Assembly (NCBI GenBank): GCA_964612515.1
Contig: CAZTCX010000002.1
Span: 1 to 64,000, forward strand
Length of the DNA stretch: 64,000 nt
Origin: SABY01 sp964612515
GTDB taxonomy: Bacteria > Bacteroidota > Bacteroidia > Bacteroidales > 4484-276
Direction: 5' to 3'
Shown here: positions 53,251 to 62,918 of the stretch, piece after piece
How positions within the stretch are numbered: the first letter of the stretch is position 1
Layout of the letters: each line of letters starts with the position of its first letter
Made by a program: the position numbers and the translations under genes
Notes under the pieces: model-generated
What the model was told of the DNA's origin: nothing
What the model saw: the letters and a program-made list of their open reading frames with translations, nothing else
The model's database searches: none

Positions 53251-54123
53251 ATGAGTGTTTTGGTTGATAAGAATTCGAAGGTAGTAGTGCAGGGATTTAC
53301 CGGCAGTGAAGGAAGTTTTCATGCACAGCAAATGATCGAGTATGGTACCCAGGTAGTGGGTGGTGTTACCCCAGGAAAAGGTGGTCAATCTCATCTCGAC
53401 CGTCCGGTTTTTAATACAGTGCGCGAGGCCGTAGAACAGGCAGGTGCCAACGTATCGGTGATTTTTGTGCCGCCGGCTTTTGCCGCCGACGCCATTATGG
53501 AAGCTGCCGATGCTGGTATTGGTGTGGTCATCTGCATCACCGAAGGTATTCCTACCAAAGACATGATGGTTGTAAAAGAGTTTTTAAAATGTAAGAAAAC
53601 ACGTTTGGTCGGTCCCAACTGTCCGGGCGTAATCACTCCCGGTGAAGCCAAAGTTGGTATTATGCCAGGCTTTATTCATACTCCCGGCCGAGTGGGCATT
53701 GTCTCCCGTTCCGGAACGCTTACCTACGAAGCCGTAGATCAGCTTACCAAAGCCGGACTTGGACAAACTACTGCCATCGGCATTGGTGGCGACCCGATTA
53801 TTGGAACTACTACCCGCGACGCCATTGAGCTTTTTATGAACGATCCCAAAACTGAAGGTATCGTGATGATTGGTGAAATTGGCGGAACCATGGAAGCCGA
53901 TGCCGCTGAATACGTTAAAGCAAATAACCATAAACCAGTGGTAGGTTTTATTGCCGGTGCTACTGCTCCCAAAGGCCGGACCATGGGACATGCCGGCGCT
54001 ATTATCGGTGGCAAAGACGATACCGCTGAGGCTAAAAAGAAAATCATGCGCGAGTGTGGCATCCACGTGGTGGACTCGCCCGCAGATATCGGTAAGAAAA
54101 TGGCCGAGCTACTCAACGGTTAA
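53251..54123 (+). CDS. sucD: Succinate-CoA ligase subunit alpha SucD
   Basis: 290 residues, full length. The CoA-binding Rossmann domain has the GFTGSEGSFHAQQMIEYG start, and the second half carries the phospho-His in MGHAGAIIGG. With SucC it interconverts succinyl-CoA and succinate with formation of ATP or GTP. sucC is not next to it in this window, unlike the usual sucCD operon. Strong terminator downstream. Confidence 0.96.
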   Translation: MSVLVDKNSKVVVQGFTGSEGSFHAQQMIEYGTQVVGGVTPGKGGQSHLDRPVFNTVREAVEQAGANVSVIFVPPAFAADAIMEAADAGIGVVICITEGIPTKDMMVVKEFLKCKKTRLVGPNCPGVITPGEAKVGIMPGFIHTPGRVGIVSRSGTLTYEAVDQLTKAGLGQTTAIGIGGDPIIGTTTRDAIELFMNDPKTEGIVMIGEIGGTMEADAAEYVKANNHKPVVGFIAGATAPKGRTMGHAGAIIGGKDDTAEAKKKIMRECGIHVVDSPADIGKKMAELLNG

Positions 54124-54147
54124 TATAGAATATCAGATAAGACACGA

Positions 54148-54182
54148 AACGGTTGACTGTTGCAGGTCAGCCGTTTTTTTTT
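54148..54182 (+). terminator. Terminator of sucD
   Basis: AACGGTTGAC pairs with GTCAGCCGTT (one wobble), followed by nine Ts. Confidence 0.85.
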
Positions 54183-54206
54183 GCAAAGGGGATTTATTTA
54201 CTTTTG
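54181..54206 (+). promoter_or_regulatory. Promoter of valS
   Basis: TTG (54181-54183), 15-base spacer, TACTTTTG (54199-54206), directly after the sucD terminator and 31 bases before the valS ATG. Confidence 0.5.
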
Positions 54207-54237
54207 CACCTCTTTTTATTTAATAAATTCAAAAGCA

Positions 54238-56877
54238 ATGCAGATTCCTTCAAAATACGATCCTTCACTTACCGAAGATAAGTGGTACAAATGCTGGATG
54301 GACAAAGGTTTTTTTAGATCAGTGCCCGACGACCGGGAGCCTTTTTGTATCGTCATTCCACCGCCAAACGTCACGGGTGTTTTGCACATGGGGCATATCC
54401 TCAACAACACGATTCAGGATGTGCTGGTACGTCGCGCACGTATGCAGGGCAAAAATGCCTTGTGGCTGCCCGGTACCGACCACGCTTCTATTGCTACCGA
54501 AGCTAAGGTGGTGGCGCATCTCAAAGACAAAGGAATTGATAAGAAGAATCTTAGCCGTAGCGAATTTCTGGAGCATGCCTGGGAATGGAAAGAAAAGCAT
54601 GGTGGCATCATCCTCGAACAGCTCAAAAAGCTTGGCGCTTCATGCGATTGGGAACGCACCCGTTTCACCATGGATGAAAGCATGTATGAATCGGTGATTG
54701 ATGTTTTTATCGATTTGTACAACAAAGGATTGATATACCGTGGCATACGCATGGTCAACTGGGATCCTGCTGCACTTACCGCGCTTTCCGACGAGGAGGT
54801 TGTGTACCAGGAAGAAAATTCCAAACTTTATTATGTTAGATATCGCGTCGAAAATGAAGAGGATCAATGGGTGACCATTGCTACTACACGCCCCGAAACG
54901 ATTTTGGGCGACACGGCCGTCTGCGTAAATCCCAACGATAAAAGATTTAAAAGCCTGGCCGGAAAACGTGTGCTGGTTCCTCTGGTCAACCGCTCGGTGC
55001 CCATTATTCAGGATGAGTATGTCGACATGGAGTTTGGAACGGGTTGCCTAAAAATTACACCGGCACACGACATCAACGATTATGAAATTGGAATCCGTCA
55101 CAAGCTCGACAGTATTGATATTTTCAACGACAACGGCACGCTCAATGAGGCTGCGCAGCTTTATGTAGGCGAAGATCGCGACATAGTTCGTCGCAAGATT
55201 GTAAAAGACCTCGATGCCGCCGGTAATCTGGTGAAAGTAGAAGATTACCAAAACAAGGTTGGATATTCTGAACGCACACATGTGCCCATCGAGCCCAAGC
55301 TTTCGCTGCAATGGTTCTTAAAAATGTCGGAGCTGGCTGGCCCTGCACTCGACGTGGTGATGGACGACACCATTGCTTTTCATCCAAAGAAATTTAAAAA
55401 TACCTACCGCCATTGGATGGAAAACGTCCGCGACTGGTGCATCTCACGGCAGTTGTGGTGGGGACAGCGCATTCCGGTTTATTACCTTCCCAATCGTGAA
55501 ATGGTGGTGGCTAAATCTGCGGAGGAGGCTTTGCAAAAAGCGCTTGTGCAATATCCGGAATTGGAAAATCTGAGCATCGACGACATCAAACAAGACGAAG
55601 ATGTACTTGATACCTGGTTTTCGTCGTGGCTGTGGCCAATATCCGTTTTCGACGGAATTCGTCATCCCGACAATCCCGACATCAATTATTATTATCCTAC
55701 CAACGACCTGGTAACCGCTCCGGAAATCCTATTTTTCTGGGTGGCGCGTATGATTATGGCCGGACTGGAATATCGTGGTGAAATTCCTTTCAAAAACGTT
55801 TACCTTACGGGAATTGTGCGCGACAAACAAGGCCGCAAGATGTCTAAGTCGCTGGGCAATTCACCCGATCCGGTAGAAATGATGAAACAATATGGCGCCG
55901 ACGGAACGCGTGTGGGAATGTTGTTTACTTCGCCGGCAGGCAACGATTTGCCTTTCGATGTTTCGCTTTGCGAGCAGGGGCGGAATTTTAGCAATAAAAT
56001 ATGGAATGCGCTGCGGCTTGTAAAAGGATGGGAAATAGATAGTGAGTTACCACAGCCCGAAAACAGTGCCATTGCTGTCGATTGGTTCAAAGCTCAATTT
56101 AATGATGCGCTCAAAACCATTGATGAGCATTATGCAAAATACCGGATTTCGGATGCACTGATGGCATCTTACAAACTCGTCTGGGACGACTTCTGTTCGT
56201 GGTACCTTGAAATGATCAAGCCGGCCTATCAGCAACCTATTGATGCCGTTACGTATTTGCGAACCATTACAATCTTCGAAAACCTGATGAAGGTATTGCA
56301 TCCTTTCATGCCATTTCTTACCGAAGAAATTTGGCATCTGCTGGCTGACCGTGCCGATGGAGATTGCATTATTGGTGCGCCCTGGCCGGAGCAGCAGCGC
56401 ATCCGCCATAAAATCCTCGAGCAGTTCTACTTTGCCAAAGAGGTGGTTAACGCTGCCAGAAATATCCGTGCTGCCCGCAACATTCCACAAAAGGAGACAC
56501 TTGATTTTTATATTAAAAAGAATCTCGATCAGCAGCCCGACACTACTTTTGATGGATTGGTAGCCAAGCTATGCAATTTGCGAAAGCTCGAATATGTGGA
56601 TGAAAAAGTTGATAATGCGCTTTCGTTTGTCGTGCGTTCTACCGAGTTTTATATCCCGATTACGGAAACGGTGGATGTTGAAGCTGAGATAAAGAAATTG
56701 CGCGATGAGCTTGTTTACACGCAGGGGTTTCATAATTCTGTGATGAAGAAACTTTCTAACGAACGCTTTGTGAATAGTGCGCCGGAGGCTGTGGTAGCGG
56801 GCGAGCGCAAGAAGCTATCGGATGCAGAGAATAGGATGAAGGTGATCACCGATCAGATAGCTGCGCTGCAAGGATAA
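54238..56877 (+). CDS. valS: Valine--tRNA ligase ValS
   Basis: 879 residues from the ATG at 54238; the longer frame upstream reads through the sucD terminator and is not real. Class I synthetase motifs: HMGH in PPNVTGVLHMGHILN (HIGH) and KMSKS in GRKMSKSLGNSPDP. The editing domain lies between (about 190-330), with TTRPETILGDTAVCVNP. The anticodon-binding domain follows and the C-terminal coiled coil, typical of ValS, closes the protein (DVEAEIKKLRDELVYTQ). Single gene. Confidence 0.97.
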   Translation: MQIPSKYDPSLTEDKWYKCWMDKGFFRSVPDDREPFCIVIPPPNVTGVLHMGHILNNTIQDVLVRRARMQGKNALWLPGTDHASIATEAKVVAHLKDKGIDKKNLSRSEFLEHAWEWKEKHGGIILEQLKKLGASCDWERTRFTMDESMYESVIDVFIDLYNKGLIYRGIRMVNWDPAALTALSDEEVVYQEENSKLYYVRYRVENEEDQWVTIATTRPETILGDTAVCVNPNDKRFKSLAGKRVLVPLVNRSVPIIQDEYVDMEFGTGCLKITPAHDINDYEIGIRHKLDSIDIFNDNGTLNEAAQLYVGEDRDIVRRKIVKDLDAAGNLVKVEDYQNKVGYSERTHVPIEPKLSLQWFLKMSELAGPALDVVMDDTIAFHPKKFKNTYRHWMENVRDWCISRQLWWGQRIPVYYLPNREMVVAKSAEEALQKALVQYPELENLSIDDIKQDEDVLDTWFSSWLWPISVFDGIRHPDNPDINYYYPTNDLVTAPEILFFWVARMIMAGLEYRGEIPFKNVYLTGIVRDKQGRKMSKSLGNSPDPVEMMKQYGADGTRVGMLFTSPAGNDLPFDVSLCEQGRNFSNKIWNALRLVKGWEIDSELPQPENSAIAVDWFKAQFNDALKTIDEHYAKYRISDALMASYKLVWDDFCSWYLEMIKPAYQQPIDAVTYLRTITIFENLMKVLHPFMPFLTEEIWHLLADRADGDCIIGAPWPEQQRIRHKILEQFYFAKEVVNAARNIRAARNIPQKETLDFYIKKNLDQQPDTTFDGLVAKLCNLRKLEYVDEKVDNALSFVVRSTEFYIPITETVDVEAEIKKLRDELVYTQGFHNSVMKKLSNERFVNSAPEAVVAGERKKLSDAENRMKVITDQIAALQG

Positions 56878-56888
56878 TATGAAATTCC

Positions 56889-56926
56889 AAAATCCAATAA
56901 AGCAAAATCCAATAAAGCAAAATCCA
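56889..56926. repeat. 15-bp tandem repeat AAAATCCAATAAAGC, 2.5 copies
   Basis: Two full copies and a third partial copy lie just after the valS stop, followed by more A-rich CAAATTCC-type sequence up to 56965. A short low-complexity spacer. Confidence 0.7.
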
Positions 56927-57013
56927 GAGAAATTTCAATAGCTAAAATTCAAAATTCCAAACCTTCGTGTTCGGAATTTTTAGTTTGTAGCTTGATTCAG
57001 TAGCTTTTTATTC

Positions 57014-57670
57014 TTATTCCGAAAAAACGTACTCCAGAATGTTTGCGCCCATCTTTAGGGCTTTCAACCGGGTTTCTTCAGAATCTTTGTGTACTTCGTA
57101 GTCTTCCCATCCGTCGCCAAGATCGGTTTCGTAGGTATAATAACAAACCAGGCGCCCTTCCCAAATCAGCCCAAATCCCTGCGGGGGCTTACCGTCGTGC
57201 TCATGAATTTTGGGAGGTCCACTTGTAAAGGTAAATTTTTGATGATAGATAGGATGATCGAAAGGTAATTCAACAAAGTCAAGCTCCGGGAAAACCTTTT
57301 TCATCTGCGGACGGACGAATTTGTCCAAACCATAATTATCGTCGATATGGAGGAAACCACCTGCCAGCATATATTCGCGAAGGTTGCTTGCCTCCTGTGT
57401 TGAAAAGACCACGTTTCCATGACCTGTCATATGAACAAAAGGGTAGTTGAAAAGGTCGGGACTCCCCACTTCCACAGTGGCCGGCTCGGAGTTGATGGTG
57501 GTATTCAATTGTTTGTTGGCAAAAGTAATCAGGTTGGGCAGCGAGGTAGGGTTGGCATACCAATCGCCGCCGCCATTGTATTTCAACAGGGCAATCTGCA
57601 CACCGCCTTTGGGTATGGCAGCAGCCATCAGTAATATTGCAACAATGGATAAGGCAACTATTTTTTTCAT
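57014..57670 (-). CDS. DUF4159-domain periplasmic protein
   Basis: 218 residues with a signal peptide. The DUF4159 pattern is clear: IALLKYNGGGDWYANPTSLPN, VHMTGHGNVVFSTQEASNLREY, GGFLHIDDNYGLDKFVRP and LVCYYTYETDLGDGWE. The fold is related to ThuA/class I glutamine amidotransferases, without the usual catalytic Cys. Members often lie near aerotolerance-type AAA and VWA proteins, but not here. The rsmE stop is 11 bases upstream of its start, so the two may be cotranscribed. Function unknown. Confidence 0.88.
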   Translation of the reverse strand: MKKIVALSIVAILLMAAAIPKGGVQIALLKYNGGGDWYANPTSLPNLITFANKQLNTTINSEPATVEVGSPDLFNYPFVHMTGHGNVVFSTQEASNLREYMLAGGFLHIDDNYGLDKFVRPQMKKVFPELDFVELPFDHPIYHQKFTFTSGPPKIHEHDGKPPQGFGLIWEGRLVCYYTYETDLGDGWEDYEVHKDSEETRLKALKMGANILEYVFSE

Positions 57671-57681
57671 AGTAATCGAAG

Positions 57682-58386
57682 TTATCGGTTTTTCAGCGCT
57701 AAAATGTGGCAGGCCACAAGTGCTGCTGTTTCTGTTCTTAAACGATTTTCGCCCAAACTTATTGGTTCAAATCCCCGCTGTTGTGCCAGTAGGATTTCGT
57801 CGTTGCTAAAGTCGCCCTCCGGACCAATTAACACAGCTATCTCTTTTCCTGGCTCTGCTGCGTCGAACAACAATCGATGCGGCTCATCGCTCACATAGGC
57901 GAGGAGTTTTTGTGTGTTATCGCTCAAGCTTCCAGTGTATTCATCAAATGTGGAAAGCTCACCGAGCACAGGAAGCCATGTTTGTTGCGATTGTTTGATG
58001 GCGGCTATCAGGATTTTACGCAGACGTTCGGAGTTGATCCTAATGCGTTCCGAGTGCTTGCATTGCAACGGCGTAATCGTGCCGACGCCTATCTCGGTAG
58101 CTTTTTCGAGGAACCATTCAAAGCGTGCCATATTTTTGGTTGGAGCTACCGCAATATGGTTGCGTCGCTGGGAAGGCTCTGTTGTAAAATGCTTTTCGAT
58201 CACTTCAAATCGGCACGCCCGCGGATTATTATCGAGCAGTCTGCAGATAAAACGATGACCCACTCCGTCGGTAAAGGTCACCTGATCATCAGGCATCAAC
58301 CTTAACACACGGCTTATGTGACGGGATTCTTCCGCGTCAGTTTTGAAATCCTGGTCCTCAATCGAGTTCGAATAAAACCAATGCAT
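57682..58386 (-). CDS. rsmE: 16S rRNA m3U1498 methyltransferase RsmE
   Basis: 234 residues. An N-terminal PUA-like domain (HISRVLRLMPDDQVTFTDG) and a C-terminal SPOUT knot domain with LIGPEGDFSNDEILLAQ and SLGENRLRTETAALVACHIL, the SAM-binding trefoil. It methylates U1498 of 16S rRNA. It lies between two genes for exported proteins; a strong terminator separates it from the upstream large gene. Confidence 0.94.
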   Translation of the reverse strand: MHWFYSNSIEDQDFKTDAEESRHISRVLRLMPDDQVTFTDGVGHRFICRLLDNNPRACRFEVIEKHFTTEPSQRRNHIAVAPTKNMARFEWFLEKATEIGVGTITPLQCKHSERIRINSERLRKILIAAIKQSQQTWLPVLGELSTFDEYTGSLSDNTQKLLAYVSDEPHRLLFDAAEPGKEIAVLIGPEGDFSNDEILLAQQRGFEPISLGENRLRTETAALVACHILALKNR

Positions 58387-58410
58387 ACCTTATTAATAAG
58401 TTATAATAAA

Positions 58411-58443
58411 AAAACCTGCTCCGGTGAGAGAGCAGGTTTTTTT
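58411..58443. terminator. Bidirectional terminator between the large sorted protein gene and rsmE
   Basis: AAAACCTGCT (58411-58420) pairs exactly with AGCAGGTTTT (58431-58440) with T and A runs on both sides. Confidence 0.9.
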
Positions 58444-58459
58444 ATAAAGTTAATGAATG

Positions 58460-61400
58460 CTATTCAAGAATGATTTTTTGAATGCGGGTAGATTCTTCAT
58501 TGACAAGCTGCACAAAGTAAATTCCTTTGGGCTGTGTCGAAAGATTGATGGTAGTGCTTTCGGCAATTACGCCACGATAGATCACCTGACCTTTTACGTT
58601 GGTAATGGTAAGGGTAGCATCTTTGTCGAGGCCTTTTATCGTCAACTGACCAGTGGTCGGGTTAGGATAAATGGCTACTGATTCCAAAGTATTTTCGCCA
58701 ATAGCTACTGCGCTAAGCTTCATATTGTTGATCATCGACATTCCTTCGATAGCAAACAGTCCGTTGTAGTTGGGCATTTCGGTGCTGTAGTCAACGCTGA
58801 CAACAAATTCTTGTTCCGTAGCTGGACGATACAGACGATAGGTCATCAGTTCGCCTTCAACCAGACCATCAACATAATTGGGAGTAGTAATAAGATCATC
58901 ACCAAAGGCAATCAGCAGGATATTGTTGTCCTGACTGGTAACTTCTGAGAAGCCAACGCAAACCCCTTCGGTATTAAACACGCCAATCTGGTCGCCGATT
59001 TCAAGTGATTCCAGCACAGTGTTCTGAATGGCTATAAAATGAGGTGTAGCGGTATTAATTACTTTGTTCCATGCAATAGTTTCGCCTTTGTATGGCTTGG
59101 TTGCACCTGACGATTTTGCTGATTTTGCCGATGGCGGATAAGTGTAGGTGTCCGCATTGATCATATTCAACAAGTAAGCCTCATCGGGTTTCAGGTTAAG
59201 AAGTGTATAAATATTACCACTTGGCCAGTAGATATCGCCGGTGTTCATATGGTACGCGAATAAAAGGTTTGCACCAACTGCTGTAGCAAAATCTGAAGTT
59301 GCTACATTGTAAGGAACCCTTACCGGAAGATAGCTGGAACCCTTGGGAATATTCACCGTTTTGTTGGCAGTTTCAATACCGGTAACGATACAGCTATCAG
59401 TTTGTATCATTTTAGCTTTATAACCTAAAATGGGAGTGATGTTTCCAATGGTATTAATGTTTTCAGGAACCCACCAGAGACCGTGAGGTTGCTGACGAAC
59501 GGTAATGATCATATTCTCAGCAAGACCTTCTAAAACATCCTCGATAGCAGCGCTGGGTGCCGGTTCCATGTAAATTGAGAATCCGCTCCAATCTTGCTGT
59601 ATGGTCAGACATTGTACTTGAGTGATGTTGATGTTGATGTTTCCAAATGAGCCATCTTCACCACCAACAGCAATATAATAAGTACCTGCTGAGAGGTTGC
59701 AGAAACCTGCAGCAGCAGCATCATTATTACAACCATCATAGGCAAAGTCGATAGCTCCGTGAGGGATCGTGTCAGGGAAGATGGGTGCATTTTCGCAATC
59801 GTCATACAAAGCAATGAAGGTGTCAAAATCAGAACCGCAGGTGGATACAAAAATGTCCATGTCAGTAAGAAGCGTTACTTCGAACCACTGCAGTTGTCCT
59901 GCAACAAATGTTTCAGCATCCAGTGCCGGGTCGTTGGGGTTACCATAGTTAATTGCGTCAAAACATCCGCTAACAACTTCTACACAAACGGTATCCGAAG
60001 GAGCTGATTCAGTTCCATCGGGCATGATCTGGGTTACATAGTAGCACCAGTTGCCATCATGGATTACGTCAAACATTCCTGTTTCGGGAGTGCCTTTGAG
60101 CAACCAGATATATTCGTATCCTGGAGCACCGTTATCGAGCATGCGGTAAACGTTAAAAGTAGGAACATAGTTACCGCCATCTTCATAGATAGTAACGTAG
60201 CCATCAAAACTAGACGGGTCGCCTGTATAGCCATCACCCATAAAATAGTATTGAGCTACCTGAGGGCCGGCAACAGCATCTGCATTTACCGTTACCGTGA
60301 AGTCGATAAAGTGGAAAGGAACTCCGTTTGTCCAGAAATATTCAGGAGCAGCATCCCATGATACCTTTTGGCCACTGATTGTAGCAACGACTTCGTTACC
60401 TGTTGATTCCGGGAAAACTGAAGCAGCAACTGGTGTGATGCCGGCTGGCAGGATGATTTCGAAATATCGTCCAAAATCCTGATTTCCCGTAAGATCTTCC
60501 GGTGCATATGCAGTAAGGGTAAATTCCAATGTATTGGTCGAAGAAGGAACGTAGTTGTTGTTACTTTCTACTTCACCCATTACGACGTCGGTACCTTTCT
60601 CTTGTTTCTTTGCGGCTGGTGCCCATGACAGGTCTGCATATCCATATCCTATTGCAGAAGCAGCAGTGAGTGTAGGTCGCTTGTCATTGAGCTCAAAATT
60701 TTGTGTAGTGGTATTGCCATCAGTAACAACAACTCCGGTTGCTGTTGATGTGGAATAACCAAGAAGGAATCCGTTTGCAGTAACATCATAAGTTCCGGCT
60801 GGAATATCAAATGAATAATTTCCTAAAGCATCCGTGGTGGTGCTGAAAACATCAGCCGAAATAGCTACACCCTGAATACCGTTAGTACCATCGGTTACTA
60901 TGCCACTGATGGCGCCAACAGCGTCGGTACCAACAATAAACTCAGCCTGGTAATTGTATCCGGGGCATGGGTTACCTTCATAGTAGGTAGGGGCTATCAT
61001 GAAATAATAAGTACCTGCAGGCAGGTTCATAAATTCGATAGAATCTTCCAGGCAAGCAGGCAGATTTTTGTAATGTGTAAAATAATTACCTAAGTTTTCA
61101 CATCCCGGAATTCCCATCTCCGACTGAGCAACCAGACCAAAAGTAGTAGGTTGTTCGGCAACAACTGACAGTTTTATGCTGCTAATGGCGCCGATTGTGA
61201 TTTCAAACCAGTCAGTATCACGGGTTCCACCGTCAGCAGAAAGGTTACCGCAAACTACTTCACCACCGGTGACGGTCATGAAAGCAGGTGCGGGCATGTT
61301 ACATCCGTCGTTTGTAAAAGTACCGCAGGCTTCACCTTCCGCATTTCCACTACAAACTATGGTGCAGGTGGTTTCTTCGTAAATGCTCAGGAAGCCTTCG

Positions 61401-62332
61401 CCGGTTTCATTACCAAACCCCGATACCCTGACAAGATATGTATTGCCACTCGTAACAGGGAGTGTCAATTTGGATTGAAGATCGCAATAGTCATCATTGA
61501 AACCAAGTAAAGTTCCACTACAAGCATCATAAAGTTCCAGATAAGTGTCAAAGTCGCTTTCACAAACATCTATCGATGCATTTCCTGTGAATGAAGCTGT
61601 GTAGCTGAACCAGATGTCGTATCTTCCATCACCCGGCCATACACTTGATGTGGCTTCTACTGTCGAATAGTAGAGTCCATTTACTTCACCAACTGCTTTT
61701 GCATTCACGCAATCATCATTGGGAATTACTGTGGTAGGTGCAATGTTAAAATCAAATTCTGGGATTGATGTTCCTTTGGCAGGTCCAGGCCAGCTATCAA
61801 TGATCAGATAATAGGTGCCGGCTTCGAGCGCGATGCTAAAGCCATGCGCTAAACCAGTGCCGTACGTGTCGGTGCTAACTGCAAGACACGTGGCTGTTGG
61901 GTTGTCGTAGCATTGCTCGTTAAGTGCCATCCCTGAATAAGTTGTTCCTTTTGGATCGATGGTGAAGGTGAGGGTGGTATCGAAAGCAAGATCAAGTACC
62001 AGAATCATGTCTTCTCCGCCGTCGAAATCGTTAAGGCAGGTGTTTTCGTAGTTGTTACCTCTGCCTGTAGTGCTTTCGCCTGTAAGGTTAAAAGGCAAAT
62101 CACCGGCAGTGGTGATAGTGTGAATCATTGGATTGGTGCAGTCGTCACCGATAGCTTTGGAGCCTCCTGGGGCGAGAGGTACTTGTCCTGTGGAGCCGTG
62201 CAATTGACGAATCAACTCTAGTTTGTCAAGAGCGTTCTTACCTGTTTGATTATCAGGTAGCTTCTGAGCAGATAGAGAGACCGAAATACCAATCACGAGG
62301 GCCAAAAGACTAAATTTAGTAAAGGTTTTCAT
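58460..62332 (-). CDS. Large type IX-secreted surface protein with repeated PPC-like and Cna-B-like domains
   Basis: 1290 residues with a signal peptide ending LSAQ. Several beta-sandwich units resemble bacterial pre-peptidase C-terminal domains (for example GRYDIWFSYTASFTGNASID and SDFDTYLELYDACSGTLLGFNDDYC; also FVSTCGSDFDTFIALYDDC), each with paired Cys. A carboxypeptidase regulatory-like domain (ISGIVTDGTNGIQGVAISAD) sits near the middle, and a T9SS type A sorting domain ends it (VAIYPNPTTGQLTIKGLD, ending IQKIILE). No catalytic motif; probably an adhesin or binding scaffold on the cell surface. Confidence 0.88.
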   Translation of the reverse strand: MKTFTKFSLLALVIGISVSLSAQKLPDNQTGKNALDKLELIRQLHGSTGQVPLAPGGSKAIGDDCTNPMIHTITTAGDLPFNLTGESTTGRGNNYENTCLNDFDGGEDMILVLDLAFDTTLTFTIDPKGTTYSGMALNEQCYDNPTATCLAVSTDTYGTGLAHGFSIALEAGTYYLIIDSWPGPAKGTSIPEFDFNIAPTTVIPNDDCVNAKAVGEVNGLYYSTVEATSSVWPGDGRYDIWFSYTASFTGNASIDVCESDFDTYLELYDACSGTLLGFNDDYCDLQSKLTLPVTSGNTYLVRVSGFGNETGEGFLSIYEETTCTIVCSGNAEGEACGTFTNDGCNMPAPAFMTVTGGEVVCGNLSADGGTRDTDWFEITIGAISSIKLSVVAEQPTTFGLVAQSEMGIPGCENLGNYFTHYKNLPACLEDSIEFMNLPAGTYYFMIAPTYYEGNPCPGYNYQAEFIVGTDAVGAISGIVTDGTNGIQGVAISADVFSTTTDALGNYSFDIPAGTYDVTANGFLLGYSTSTATGVVVTDGNTTTQNFELNDKRPTLTAASAIGYGYADLSWAPAAKKQEKGTDVVMGEVESNNNYVPSSTNTLEFTLTAYAPEDLTGNQDFGRYFEIILPAGITPVAASVFPESTGNEVVATISGQKVSWDAAPEYFWTNGVPFHFIDFTVTVNADAVAGPQVAQYYFMGDGYTGDPSSFDGYVTIYEDGGNYVPTFNVYRMLDNGAPGYEYIWLLKGTPETGMFDVIHDGNWCYYVTQIMPDGTESAPSDTVCVEVVSGCFDAINYGNPNDPALDAETFVAGQLQWFEVTLLTDMDIFVSTCGSDFDTFIALYDDCENAPIFPDTIPHGAIDFAYDGCNNDAAAAGFCNLSAGTYYIAVGGEDGSFGNININITQVQCLTIQQDWSGFSIYMEPAPSAAIEDVLEGLAENMIITVRQQPHGLWWVPENINTIGNITPILGYKAKMIQTDSCIVTGIETANKTVNIPKGSSYLPVRVPYNVATSDFATAVGANLLFAYHMNTGDIYWPSGNIYTLLNLKPDEAYLLNMINADTYTYPPSAKSAKSSGATKPYKGETIAWNKVINTATPHFIAIQNTVLESLEIGDQIGVFNTEGVCVGFSEVTSQDNNILLIAFGDDLITTPNYVDGLVEGELMTYRLYRPATEQEFVVSVDYSTEMPNYNGLFAIEGMSMINNMKLSAVAIGENTLESVAIYPNPTTGQLTIKGLDKDATLTITNVKGQVIYRGVIAESTTINLSTQPKGIYFVQLVNEESTRIQKIILE

Positions 62333-62745
62333 AATGATCTCATTTTAGATGAATATTTGATTTATTGCTGTTTTCTTACGTTTGATGCGTGTTACTACTT
62401 AGGGAAATCAAATGCAATTATAAATATTAATATCCAAACCGCAAACTGAATTTTCCATTCTTCCAGTTTTGAATTCTAATTTCAAAACCTAATGTGTTAA
62501 TAATTAACTAAATAGCCTCTGTTCTGGTAAATTTCAAATTATGTATCTTAACAAAGATTAACGCTGCACCTATTGTACTTCTATTAATCCATGCGTTGCA
62601 AAAATAAACAAATCTGCATAGGCAGGCGCTTTATTCAAAAAAAACCACCTTCAACCCGATATTATTTATTAACAACTAATAAACAAACAGTGGCAGTTTG
62701 TGCTGGCAGGCGGCTGCTAAAAACTGTTAAATTGCCATCGTCTGG
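62333..62745. other. Upstream region of the large surface protein gene
   Basis: 413 AT-rich bases. A TATTTTTG on the minus strand (62606-62599) may be a -7 element, which would give a leader of about 260 bases; no -33 partner is at the usual distance. No repeat or RNA gene recognised. Confidence 0.4.
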
Positions 62746-62871
62746 CTAAACATCCTCGCCATCCTCGGTAAGTTTCCTATTCAGTTTTTTCAGATTATAT
62801 CTTACCAGCCAGTAGGATAACAGGATCACTGCCGGCCAAAGTATGAGGCGTATGATTTGGCTTAAGTACAT
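62746..62871 (-). CDS. CydX-like small membrane protein (41 residues)
   Basis: A 41-residue frame begins 47 bases after the cydB stop and reads MYLSQIIRLILWPAVILLSY and so on, ending KLTEDGEDV. It has one membrane helix at about 6-24 with a Trp near the start (W12), a basic cluster (RYNLKKLNRK) and an acidic tail. This is the size, place and layout of CydX/YbgT, the small third subunit that stabilises the heme b595-d region of cytochrome bd oxidases in Proteobacteria. Similarity to known CydX is not strong by eye. Being cotranscribed with cydAB is likely. Confidence 0.6.
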   Translation of the reverse strand: MYLSQIIRLILWPAVILLSYWLVRYNLKKLNRKLTEDGEDV

Positions 62872-62918
62872 GTTTTTCTTTTTTTAGATGAAACAATGAT
62901 TTTAAATATCATGGAATG

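Noticed and set aside
54160..54237. N-terminal extension of valS beginning at a TTG
   Set aside because: It overlaps the sucD terminator hairpin and the valS promoter and has no similarity to synthetases.
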